Of a stretch of 11,240 nt of DNA, positions 5,946 to 11,240 are shown piece after piece (position 1 is the first letter of the stretch; every line of letters begins with the position of its first letter). Source of the DNA: Acidimicrobiales bacterium (GTDB lineage Bacteria > Actinomycetota > Acidimicrobiia > Acidimicrobiales > SHLQ01). The notes under the pieces were generated by a model. It did not search any database, had not been told where the DNA came from, and worked only from the letters and a program-made list of their open reading frames with translations. The stretch lies in NCBI GenBank assembly GCA_013002375.1, contig JABDJW010000354.1:1-11240 (forward strand), given 5' to 3'. The position numbers were made by a program, and so were the translations under genes.

Positions 5946-6734
5946 GTGACGAACCGTTCGAACCGCTACACCCACGGCCATTCCGCCGGTGTGTTGGAGT
6001 CCCACACGGCGCGCACGATCGCCAACTCCGCTGCGTACCTGCTGCCGCATCTGGCGGGCGGCCAACGCCTGCTCGACGTGGGATGCGGGCCGGGCACGAT
6101 CACGGCCGAGTTCGCGCAACACGTCGCCGAAGTCGTGGGTATCGACCGGAGCGAGGACGTGGTGGCCATCGCCCGCGAACGGGCCGGCGAGGCGCCGGTT
6201 ACTTACGCGACCGGCGATGTCCACGCCCTCGAATTCGCTGACGATTCGTTCGACGTCGTGCACGCCCATCAGGTGCTGCAGCATCTGGCCGATCCGGTGC
6301 ACGCGCTCCAAGAGATGCGGCGAGTGTGCAAGCCCGGCGGTCTCGTCGCGGTGCGAGACGCCGACTACGAGGCGATGACCTGGTACCCCGCGGCGCTGCC
6401 GATCACGCGCTGGCTCGAGACGTACCGCGCCGTTGCTCGCAGCAACGATGCCGAACCCGATGCCGGTCGTCACCTGTTGGCGTGGGGACGCGCCGCCGGG
6501 TTCTCCCGCGTCGAGTGCTCGGTGAGCGCCTGGTGTTTTGCCACCCCCGACGAGCGGGCGTGGTGGGGCGACCTCTGGGCCGATCGATGTACCGAAGCGC
6601 TCGCCGAACAGTTCGGCGAGCATGGCGTCAGCGCCGCGGACCGTGACGACATGGTTGCGGCCTGGCGAACCTGGGCCGCCGAACCCGATGGATGGTTCTC
6701 GGTACTCCACGGTGAAGCTCTGCTCTGGAAATGA
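5946..6734 (+). CDS. Class I SAM-dependent methyltransferase
   Basis: This 262-residue protein has a Rossmann methyltransferase core: SAM-binding motif I LLDVGCGPGTI (about 42-52), the acidic residue ending strand 2 in VVGIDRS, an acidic-loop motif ATGDVHALEFADDSFDVVHAHQVLQHL, and the post-motif KPGGLVAVRDADY. The N-terminal YTHGHSAGVLESHTARTIANSAAYLLPHL-type lid helix is typical of small-molecule methyltransferases distantly related to UbiE. The substrate cannot be read from the sequence; a Trp-rich C-terminal half (WWGDLW, WRTWAAEPDGWF) probably forms the substrate lid. The GTG is chosen from the leaderless -10 spacing and because the conserved N-terminus begins shortly after. It lies 48 bp before the aminotransferase and diverges from the minus-strand cluster. 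It may share a transcript with the next three genes. Confidence 0.88.
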   Translation: MTNRSNRYTHGHSAGVLESHTARTIANSAAYLLPHLAGGQRLLDVGCGPGTITAEFAQHVAEVVGIDRSEDVVAIARERAGEAPVTYATGDVHALEFADDSFDVVHAHQVLQHLADPVHALQEMRRVCKPGGLVAVRDADYEAMTWYPAALPITRWLETYRAVARSNDAEPDAGRHLLAWGRAAGFSRVECSVSAWCFATPDERAWWGDLWADRCTEALAEQFGEHGVSAADRDDMVAAWRTWAAEPDGWFSVLHGEALLWK

Positions 6735-6782
6735 CCGCTCCGGAAGTGCCCGGTGGAGCCCCGCTCTGGCAACCTTGACCCG

Positions 6783-7967
6783 ATGACCACCAACCCACTG
6801 GTCGAACGGATGCAATCGTTCGGCACGACGATCTTCGCCGAGATGTCCTCGTTGGCCGTGGCGACCGAATCGGTGAACCTCGGCCAGGGCATGCCCGACA
6901 CCGACGGGCCGCTCGAGGTTGCCGAGGCCGCGATCGCGGCCATTCGCGACGGGAAGAACCAATATCCGCCGTTGATCGGTGTGCCCGAGCTTCGCCACGC
7001 CGTCGCCGAGCACCAGAAGCGGTTCTATGCCCTCGACTTCGATCCTGACACCGAGGTGTTGGCCACCGCCGGGGCCACCGAAGCGATCGCCGCGACCATG
7101 TTGGCGTTGTGCGAGCCGGGCGACGAAGTCGTTCTGTTCGAGCCGTACTACGACAGCTACGCGGCGACCGTCGCGCTGGCCGGCGCGAGCCGTAAGGTGG
7201 TGCCGCTGCGCCCCGATGCCGAAGGACGCTACGAGTTCGACCCAGCCGAACTCCGGGCTGCGATCAGCGATCGCACCAAGGCCATCCTGTTCAACACGCC
7301 GCACAACCCGACCGGCAAGGTCTTCACCGCGGAAGAGACCGCTTTCGTCGCCGCGTTGTGCATCGAGCACGATCTCATCGCGATCACCGACGAGGTCTAT
7401 GAGCATCTGGTGTTCGATGGTCGGGTCCACCGGCCGCTGGTGGCCGAACCCGGCATGCGCGAGCGCACGGTACAGATCTCGTCGGGTGGAAAGACCTTCT
7501 CCTACACCGGCTGGAAGATCGGGTGGGTGTGCAGCACGCCCGAACTGATCTCGGCGGTGCGAACGGCCAAGCAGTTTCTGACGTACGTCAACGGTGGGCC
7601 CTTCCAGTACGCGATCGCGCACGGTCTGCGGATGCCGGACGCGTACTTCGCCGCGTTCGTCGAGGACATGCAGGCCAAGCGGGACATGTTGGTGGCCGGG
7701 CTGACCGATGCCGGGTTCGACGTGTTCGTGCCGGAGGGCACCTACTTCGTGACGGCCGACGCGGCGCCGATCGTGGGCCACGACGATTTCGACGGCCTCG
7801 ATTTCGCCCGGTCGCTGCCCGAGCGATGTGGTGTGGTGGCGGTGCCCAACGTGGTGTTCTACGACAACAAAGAACTGGGCCGAACGCTGCTCCGGTTCGC
7901 GTTCTGCAAGCAGGTGCCGCTGCTCGAAGAGGGCGTTCGCCGGCTGCGAACGATGGGTGCCTCGTGA
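6783..7967 (+). CDS. PLP-dependent class I aminotransferase, DapC / glutamine transaminase K (KAT) type
   Basis: This fold-type I aminotransferase has 394 residues. It shows GQGMPD (35-40), the NQYPP substrate loop (59-63), NTPHNPTGK (171-179) with cofactor-contacting N175, DEVYEH with D203 and Y206, the Schiff-base lysine K237 in SSGGKTFSYTGWKIGW, and the carboxylate-binding R371 in LLRFAF. It resembles mycobacterial DapC (N-succinyl-diaminopimelate aminotransferase) and the kynurenine/glutamine transaminase K and YbdL methionine transaminases of the same subgroup. The adjacent omega-amidase favours a glutamine-using enzyme, but DapC cannot be excluded. The ATG at 6783 is preferred over the in-frame GTG at 6753 because family N-termini begin near VERMQSFGTTIFAEM. 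Neither start has a good Shine-Dalgarno sequence. The next gene starts 13 bases after the stop. Confidence 0.92.
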   Translation: MTTNPLVERMQSFGTTIFAEMSSLAVATESVNLGQGMPDTDGPLEVAEAAIAAIRDGKNQYPPLIGVPELRHAVAEHQKRFYALDFDPDTEVLATAGATEAIAATMLALCEPGDEVVLFEPYYDSYAATVALAGASRKVVPLRPDAEGRYEFDPAELRAAISDRTKAILFNTPHNPTGKVFTAEETAFVAALCIEHDLIAITDEVYEHLVFDGRVHRPLVAEPGMRERTVQISSGGKTFSYTGWKIGWVCSTPELISAVRTAKQFLTYVNGGPFQYAIAHGLRMPDAYFAAFVEDMQAKRDMLVAGLTDAGFDVFVPEGTYFVTADAAPIVGHDDFDGLDFARSLPERCGVVAVPNVVFYDNKELGRTLLRFAFCKQVPLLEEGVRRLRTMGAS

Positions 7968-7980
7968 CCGCCCCAGCCCC

Positions 7981-8772
7981 ATGACGGTGTTGCGCACCGC
8001 GGTGGTGCAGCACGACATTGCGTGGGAGGACCCCGGCGGCACCCACGCGCTCGTTGCTCCGATGATCGCCGAAGCCGCTGATCGGGGCGCTCGGTTGATC
8101 GTGCTGACCGAGATGTACGCCACCGGCTTCTCGATGGCCACCGAGCGCATCGCCGAGCCGGTGGACGGTCCGGCTACCACCTTCCTGGCCGAGCAGGCAA
8201 CACGCCATGACGCCTGGGTCGCCGGCTCGGTGGCAACCCGGATCACCGACGACGATTCGGGGCTCCCGCCCTTCGTCAACCGGCTGCACGTCTTCGGGCC
8301 GGCCGGCGAGCATCACCACTACGACAAGATCCACCCCTTCAGCTACGCCCGGGAGCACGAGCACTATCGGCCCGGCACCGGTTTCGTCACCGTGGACATC
8401 GACGGCGTTCGAGCCACGCTGTTCGTCTGCTACGACCTGCGTTTCGCCGATGAGTTCTGGGCCACCGCGCTCGACACCGACATGTACATCGTGCCGGCCA
8501 ACTGGCCCGCGGTGCGCAGCCACCACTGGACGTCGCTGTTGGTGGCCCGGGCCATCGAGAACCAGGCCTATGTCGTCGCGGCCAACCGGGTCGGCGAAGG
8601 CGGTCACGTGACCAAGCTGGAGTACGCCGGCGACAGCATTGTGCTCGATCCGCTCGGTCAACCGGTCGCGCAGAGCGCGGGCCCCGAGCCGCAGGTGCTG
8701 GTGGGCGACATCGATCCTGCGGTCGTGGCCGACGTGCGTTCGACGATGCCCTTTCTGGCCGATCGGCGGTGA
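7981..8772 (+). CDS. Nitrilase-superfamily omega-amidase (YafV/Nit2 type)
   Basis: The product (263 residues) carries the Glu-Lys-Cys triad of the C-N hydrolases: E44 in LTEMYATGFSM, K116 in HYDKIHPF and C150 in VCYDLRF. The context residues match omega-amidases: TGFSM after the Glu, EHEHY after the Lys, CYDLRF, PANWPAVRSHHW (172-183) and ARAIENQAYVVAANRVG (189-205). Omega-amidases hydrolyse 2-oxoglutaramate and 2-oxosuccinamate, the 2-oxo acids of glutamine and asparagine, to dicarboxylates and ammonia. The ATG at 7981 is chosen because it places the first strand (LRTAVVQHD) at the family-typical position; the in-frame start at 7828 lies inside the aminotransferase. There is no Shine-Dalgarno sequence, so translation may depend on coupling to the upstream gene. 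The stop overlaps the next start as GTGA. Confidence 0.93.
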   Translation: MTVLRTAVVQHDIAWEDPGGTHALVAPMIAEAADRGARLIVLTEMYATGFSMATERIAEPVDGPATTFLAEQATRHDAWVAGSVATRITDDDSGLPPFVNRLHVFGPAGEHHHYDKIHPFSYAREHEHYRPGTGFVTVDIDGVRATLFVCYDLRFADEFWATALDTDMYIVPANWPAVRSHHWTSLLVARAIENQAYVVAANRVGEGGHVTKLEYAGDSIVLDPLGQPVAQSAGPEPQVLVGDIDPAVVADVRSTMPFLADRR

Positions 8773-10208
8773 GCCTGGCCGGCGAACTCGGTGCGGTGTA
8801 TGCCGCGGCCGGTGGTGACCCCGAAGCGGCGCAGCGGCTGACCGTCTCCGGGCCGACCGACGTCTTGCCCTCGATCTTTCGGGTCACCGACGCCGCGGTC
8901 ATCAGTATCGGCGCCGCCCTGCTCGCGGCCGGGGAGTTGTGGGCGACCCGCACCGGTCAGCCGCCACCTGCGGTAGCCATCGACCCGGTCCACGCGGCTG
9001 CGGCCTTCGCCAGCTCGGCGTACCTGCGGATCGACGACGACCCGCTCGCGAACCCGTGGGATCCGCTGGCCGGGCACTACCCGGCCGCTCGTGGTCGATG
9101 GATACAGCTCCACACCAACTTCGTCCACCATCGGGCGGCGGCTCTTGCTGCGTTGCGTCTCCCGGCCGGCACGACCGAACGGGCTGTCGTGGCCGCTGCG
9201 ATCGCCGAACGCGATCCGTTCGCGCTCGAGACCGACATCATCGATCGCGGGGGAGTGGCCTATGCGATGCGCACCGCAGCCGAGTGGCGTGCGTCGCCGC
9301 CGGCGCGCGCCGTCGCCACGCTGCCGGTGGTCGAACTGGAGCAGGTCGGAGCTGCTCCAGCGGCGGCTGCTGTTCCGGGCGACGATCTCCCGCCGTCGCC
9401 GCAGTTGGCGGCGGCCGGGTTGCGGGTTCTCGATCTGACCCGCGTGATCGCCGGCCCGGTCGCCAGCCGCACCCTGGCCGCGCTCGGCGCCGACGTGCTG
9501 CGCATCGGCGCGCCGCACCTGCCGGTGATCGATTCCGTTGTACCGGACACGTGCCTGGGCAAGCGATGGGCCAACCTCGATCTCCGTACCGAGGCCGATC
9601 GCGAGCGTTTCCGCACGCTGGCCTGCGATGCCGATGTCGTCATCCGCGGGTATCGGCCCGGCGCGCTGGAGGGCTTGGGGTTGGGGGTTGACGATCTGGT
9701 CGGGCTCAATCCTGACATGGTCATCGTGACGCTCTCGGCCTTTGGTCGAAAGGGTCCGTGGGCCGGCCGCCGAGGCTATGACAGCCTGGTGCAGACCGCG
9801 TCGGGCATCGTGGCCACCGGTACGCAGATGGCTCGGGACAGCAAGCCGCGTCCGCTGCCGGTGCAAGCGTTGGACTACGCGACCGGTTATTTCGGCGCCA
9901 TGCTTGCTCTACGGGGCCTGGTCGAACGGCAGCGGCAGGGCGGGGCGTGGCACGGACAACTGTCACTGGCTCGGACCGGACGCTGGATCGAAGATCTGGG
10001 GCCGGACCCTGATGGCGCCCCCGACGCGTTCCTCCGACCAGGTCCGCCCCGAGCGCTCGATCATCCGTCGATTGCGCCGCTGATGCGATCGAGCCACAGC
10101 GCCTATGGAGCCACGACCTTCCTGGCGCACCCCGGCACGATTGATGGACGGCATCTCGAATGGCAGCTGCCGTCGGCCGCACCGAGCGACGATCCGGCCT
10201 GGCTCTAG
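8769..10208 (+). CDS. Class III (CaiB/BaiF family) CoA-transferase, long two-part form
   Basis: This 479-residue protein should move CoA between carboxylic acids. Residues about 1-195 are a CaiB/BaiF-like segment resembling the C-terminal half of the family (VLPSIFRV, WDPLAGHYPAARGRWIQLHTNF, MRTAAEWRASPPARAV). After a linker rich in Ala and Pro (195-212), a second part begins with the family's N-terminal hallmark LRVLDLTRVIAGPVASRTLAALGADVLRI (218-246), then GYRPGALEGLG and PWAGRRGYDSLVQTASG. D369 in QALDYATGY is the likely catalytic aspartate. This permuted-looking order is, as I recall it, normal for one group of about 450-480 residues. The C-terminal part (410-479) is proline-rich and variable. 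The GTG overlaps the nitrilase stop, so the two are translationally coupled. The acid substrate is unknown. Confidence 0.9.
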   Translation: MSLAGELGAVYAAAGGDPEAAQRLTVSGPTDVLPSIFRVTDAAVISIGAALLAAGELWATRTGQPPPAVAIDPVHAAAAFASSAYLRIDDDPLANPWDPLAGHYPAARGRWIQLHTNFVHHRAAALAALRLPAGTTERAVVAAAIAERDPFALETDIIDRGGVAYAMRTAAEWRASPPARAVATLPVVELEQVGAAPAAAAVPGDDLPPSPQLAAAGLRVLDLTRVIAGPVASRTLAALGADVLRIGAPHLPVIDSVVPDTCLGKRWANLDLRTEADRERFRTLACDADVVIRGYRPGALEGLGLGVDDLVGLNPDMVIVTLSAFGRKGPWAGRRGYDSLVQTASGIVATGTQMARDSKPRPLPVQALDYATGYFGAMLALRGLVERQRQGGAWHGQLSLARTGRWIEDLGPDPDGAPDAFLRPGPPRALDHPSIAPLMRSSHSAYGATTFLAHPGTIDGRHLEWQLPSAAPSDDPAWL

Positions 10209-10217
10209 CCCGAGGGG

Positions 10218-10240
10218 GAGCGAGCGAGCTCTCGTTGCTT
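10218..10240. terminator. Weak bidirectional hairpin between converging genes
   Basis: Within the 46-bp gap between the CoA-transferase stop and the DUF4230-like stop, GAGCGAGCGA can pair with TCGTTGCTT across a GCTC loop, with one bulged base and two G-T pairs. There is no T-tract on either strand. The position between convergent stops supports a terminator role; the imperfect stem keeps confidence low. Confidence 0.35.
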
Positions 10241-10254
10241 CCGGCCGCTCTGGG

Positions 10255-11067
10255 TCAGGCGGCGTCGTTCGGCTCTGTTACCACTTCGGCCCCACCGAAC
10301 GCTTCGGTGTCGACGGCACAGTCGATGCCATCGTCGGCGACTTCGAAGTTCATGTCATCGGAGTGCGGCATGGCGTGTTGGGAGAAATTGGGCGTGCCTT
10401 CGACGGTCACTTCCAGACGGGAGGGGTCAGCTCCTTGGGTCGCGAATTCTTCGTGGTACGCATCGAGGATGACCTGTTCGGTGACCTCGTAGGCCTCGGC
10501 CATGCACTCACTCGAACCGACCACCGCCTGGGCGAAGGTGTAGCCGGCCGGCGTGAGTTCGCTGTTCTCGCTGACCCAGGGTGCGACGTCGGTGATCTTC
10601 CCGATCCAGCCCTTGCTGAAGTGCACCGAATCCTGCGTGGCGCCGGCGTCGACGCGGGGGCGTTCGAATCGGATCGATTCCGCGGGGATGGTCACCCGGT
10701 AGGTGCCGTTGGCCAGGGTCTCGATGACTGCCGCGCCGCTGTCGACGCAGGTGTCGATGTCGCCGATCGCGGTGAGGGTCACCCGATCGGTGCGGTAGGT
10801 CTGGCCGAGGAGCTTGTGCTCCTTGGTGCCTTCGACCGGTACGGCTGCGGTGATACGGGCGCGGCAATCGAGGGAGATCGGGTCGATGCCGATGATCGTG
10901 GCCTGGGTGAGTTCGGGCTGGCGGATGTCGGTCTCGGTGCTCGCGACGTTGAGGTCGAGGCTGTTCCAGGGCCAGTTGATGTTGATCGCGCCCGCCATGT
11001 TCATGATGACGAGCACGGCGAGGAACAAGCCGACCGTCAGGGCTGCGGTGCTGCTGCGACGGGTCAT
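10255..11067 (-). CDS. Membrane-anchored DUF4230-like protein
   Basis: This 270-residue protein has a short basic N-terminus (MTRRSS), one hydrophobic segment (about 8-28, TAALTVGLFLAVLVIMNMAGA) with no clear signal-peptidase site, and a large extracytoplasmic domain. The middle region, with VTLTAIGDIDTCVDS, the beta pair YRVTIPAESI, then KITDVAPWVSENSELTPAGYTFAQAVVGSSECMAEAYEVTEQVILDAYHEEF and a final LEVTVEG strand, has the layout I associate with DUF4230. The match is from memory of the pattern, not a search. Four cysteines (68, 107, 188, 250) could form disulfides outside the cell. The C-terminus is acidic. The ATG is certain: AAGGAGA lies nine bases upstream, the only strong Shine-Dalgarno sequence in the window. 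It stands alone, convergent with the CoA-transferase. Function is unknown. Confidence 0.83.
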   Translation of the reverse strand: MTRRSSTAALTVGLFLAVLVIMNMAGAININWPWNSLDLNVASTETDIRQPELTQATIIGIDPISLDCRARITAAVPVEGTKEHKLLGQTYRTDRVTLTAIGDIDTCVDSGAAVIETLANGTYRVTIPAESIRFERPRVDAGATQDSVHFSKGWIGKITDVAPWVSENSELTPAGYTFAQAVVGSSECMAEAYEVTEQVILDAYHEEFATQGADPSRLEVTVEGTPNFSQHAMPHSDDMNFEVADDGIDCAVDTEAFGGAEVVTEPNDAA

Positions 11068-11076
11068 GGCGGATCG

Positions 11077-11083
11077 TCTCCTT
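11077..11083 (-). promoter_or_regulatory. Strong Shine-Dalgarno sequence (AAGGAGA) of the DUF4230-like gene
   Basis: AAGGAGA is complementary to the 16S rRNA tail and sits nine bases before the ATG. It contrasts with the other genes here, which lack such a site, and implies a transcript with a real 5' leader. Confidence 0.8.
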
Positions 11084-11085
11084 CT

Positions 11086-11101
11086 GCACGGCTCTGCGTG
11101 C
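11086..11101 (-). promoter_or_regulatory. 5' UTR stem-loop just upstream of the Shine-Dalgarno sequence
   Basis: GCACG and CGTGC are perfect 5-bp arms around a 6-base loop. If transcription starts about seven bases after the TAGATT box, near 11102, this hairpin is the very 5' end of the mRNA and ends two bases before the Shine-Dalgarno sequence. It could stabilise the message or keep the ribosome site open. The stem is short, so chance is possible. Confidence 0.35.
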
Positions 11102-11108
11102 CGTCATC

Positions 11109-11114
11109 AATCTA
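11109..11114 (-). promoter_or_regulatory. Putative -10 box (TAGATT) for the DUF4230-like gene
   Basis: TAGATT on the minus strand fits TAnnnT and would start transcription about 35 bases before the ATG, leaving room for the 5' hairpin and the Shine-Dalgarno sequence. There is no good -35 box at 17 bp spacing, which would suit activator dependence on the CRP-like site upstream. Confidence 0.45.
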
Positions 11115-11140
11115 GACGCTGGAGCGGTCGAAGAAGTCGC

Positions 11141-11156
11141 GGTGAACCCGGTCACA
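11141..11156. promoter_or_regulatory. CRP/FNR-family operator-like site (GGTGA-N6-TCACA)
   Basis: GGTGA (11141-11145), six bases, then TCACA (11152-11156) match TGTGA-N6-TCACA at nine of ten positions, and match the mycobacterial CRP site GTGA-N6-TCAC fully. The centre lies roughly 46 bases upstream of the start predicted from the TAGATT box, near where class II activators bind. A GGTCAC (11150-11155) and GTGACC (11181-11186) pair adds further half-sites. No CRP gene is visible in the window. Confidence 0.45.
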
Positions 11157-11191
11157 ACCCGTCGAGAACCGCCACGTACCGTGACCAATTC

Positions 11192-11230
11192 GGGTGTCTG
11201 ACACCCTCGCCGCGCGGGGTCAGAGGCGCC
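11192..11230. repeat. REP-like palindromic element
   Basis: GGGTGTC and GACACCC (11192-11206) form a perfect palindrome with a one-base centre. A second block, GGGGTCAGAGGCGCC (11216-11230), can fold back on the first with G-T pairs and small bulges, giving a longer imperfect hairpin. Both blocks carry a TCTGAC core (seen as GTCAGA in the second). This paired arrangement resembles dispersed REP elements tied to Y1-type transposases, but only one copy is visible here. Confidence 0.4.
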
Positions 11231-11240
11231 GGATGGTGGT
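11194..11240 (+). CDS. Possible 5' end of a gene leaving the window
   Basis: A GTG at 11194 opens a frame that stays open to the window end and reads VSDTLAARGQRRRMV. A TAnnnT box (TACCGT, 11177-11182) lies 11 bases upstream. The window gives only 15 codons, and the same bases form the REP-like palindrome, so this may be a chance frame. No function can be proposed. Confidence 0.2.
   Translation, partial: MSDTLAARGQRRRMV

Noticed and set aside
7828..7980. An upstream start extending the omega-amidase by 51 residues
   Set aside because: The extension lies wholly inside the aminotransferase coding sequence and does not resemble nitrilase N-termini, whereas the ATG at 7981 gives the normal first strand.
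5682..8279. An 865-codon open frame on the minus strand across the methyltransferase, aminotransferase and part of the nitrilase gene
   Set aside because: It is antisense to three genes with intact catalytic motifs. Its composition (rich in His, Gly, Arg and Gln with no recognisable domain) is that of a frame kept open by high third-position GC on the other strand.
10105..11115. A 336-codon plus-strand frame across the CoA-transferase end and the DUF4230-like gene
   Set aside because: It has no recognisable domain and a Gly/Val/Asp-rich composition typical of an antisense frame. The opposite strand has a strong Shine-Dalgarno sequence, a membrane segment and a coherent protein.
1..11240. Apparent abundance of GATC and CGATCG words, considered as a methylation or uptake-sequence signal
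   Set aside because: Most occurrences fall in Asp, Ile, Arg and Ser codons of ordinary genes with no fixed spacing or strand bias by eye. A count against a codon-shuffled null would be needed to reopen this.
1..11240. Mobile elements, CRISPR arrays, tRNA or rRNA genes, toxin-antitoxin pairs and phage genes
   Set aside because: I looked on both strands and saw no transposase or integrase motifs, no regularly spaced repeats beyond the triplicate at 649-715, no tRNA-like cloverleaf and no small paired toxin-antitoxin frames.

Overview
The window is a dense, high-GC stretch of bacterial chromosome with ten confident genes, one of them cut by the left edge, and a possible eleventh at the right edge. 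Frequent GTG starts, few Shine-Dalgarno sequences, TAnnnT boxes about six bases before starts, a two-ACT-domain SerB and a DapC/KAT-type aminotransferase point to an actinobacterium. An Acidimicrobiia-like lineage is my guess from style, not a proven placement. I see no transposase, integrase, CRISPR array, tRNA or rRNA, and nothing that marks an obvious island.

Left part (1-3882, plus strand): the C-terminal part of an EAL-type cyclic-di-GMP phosphodiesterase; a three-unit degenerate tandem repeat (649-715); a YcaQ/AlkX-type DNA glycosylase; a hairpin terminator (1953-1974); then plsC and serB, translationally coupled through an ATGA overlap. serB converges on gluQ, and one CTAG supplies both stop codons.

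Middle part (3879-5898, minus strand): an unrecognised 145-residue protein, a degenerate GGDEF-like protein that keeps an RxxD motif at the c-di-GMP inhibitory-site position but lacks the catalytic residues, and glutamyl-Q tRNA(Asp) synthetase. A 47-bp divergent promoter region with a perfect 14-bp palindrome separates this cluster from the right-hand plus-strand genes.

Right part (5946-10208, plus strand): a SAM-dependent methyltransferase, then a tight run of a DapC/glutamine-transaminase-K-like aminotransferase, a YafV/Nit2-type omega-amidase and a long class III CoA-transferase (13-nt gap, then GTGA overlap). The aminotransferase and omega-amidase pair fits the glutamine transaminase/omega-amidase (glutaminase II) route, in which glutamine donates its amino group to a 2-oxo acid and the 2-oxoglutaramate formed is hydrolysed to 2-oxoglutarate and ammonia.

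The right edge (10255-11240) has a membrane-anchored DUF4230-like protein on the minus strand. It is the one gene with a strong Shine-Dalgarno sequence. Upstream lie a 5' UTR hairpin, a -10 box, a CRP-like operator (GTGA-N6-TCACA) and a REP-like palindrome that may instead mark the start of a divergent gene. No wholly new system is evident. The best leads are the GGDEF-like candidate receptor, the transaminase/omega-amidase/CoA-transferase operon, the recurring leaderless-promoter geometry, and the palindromes in the two promoter regions.
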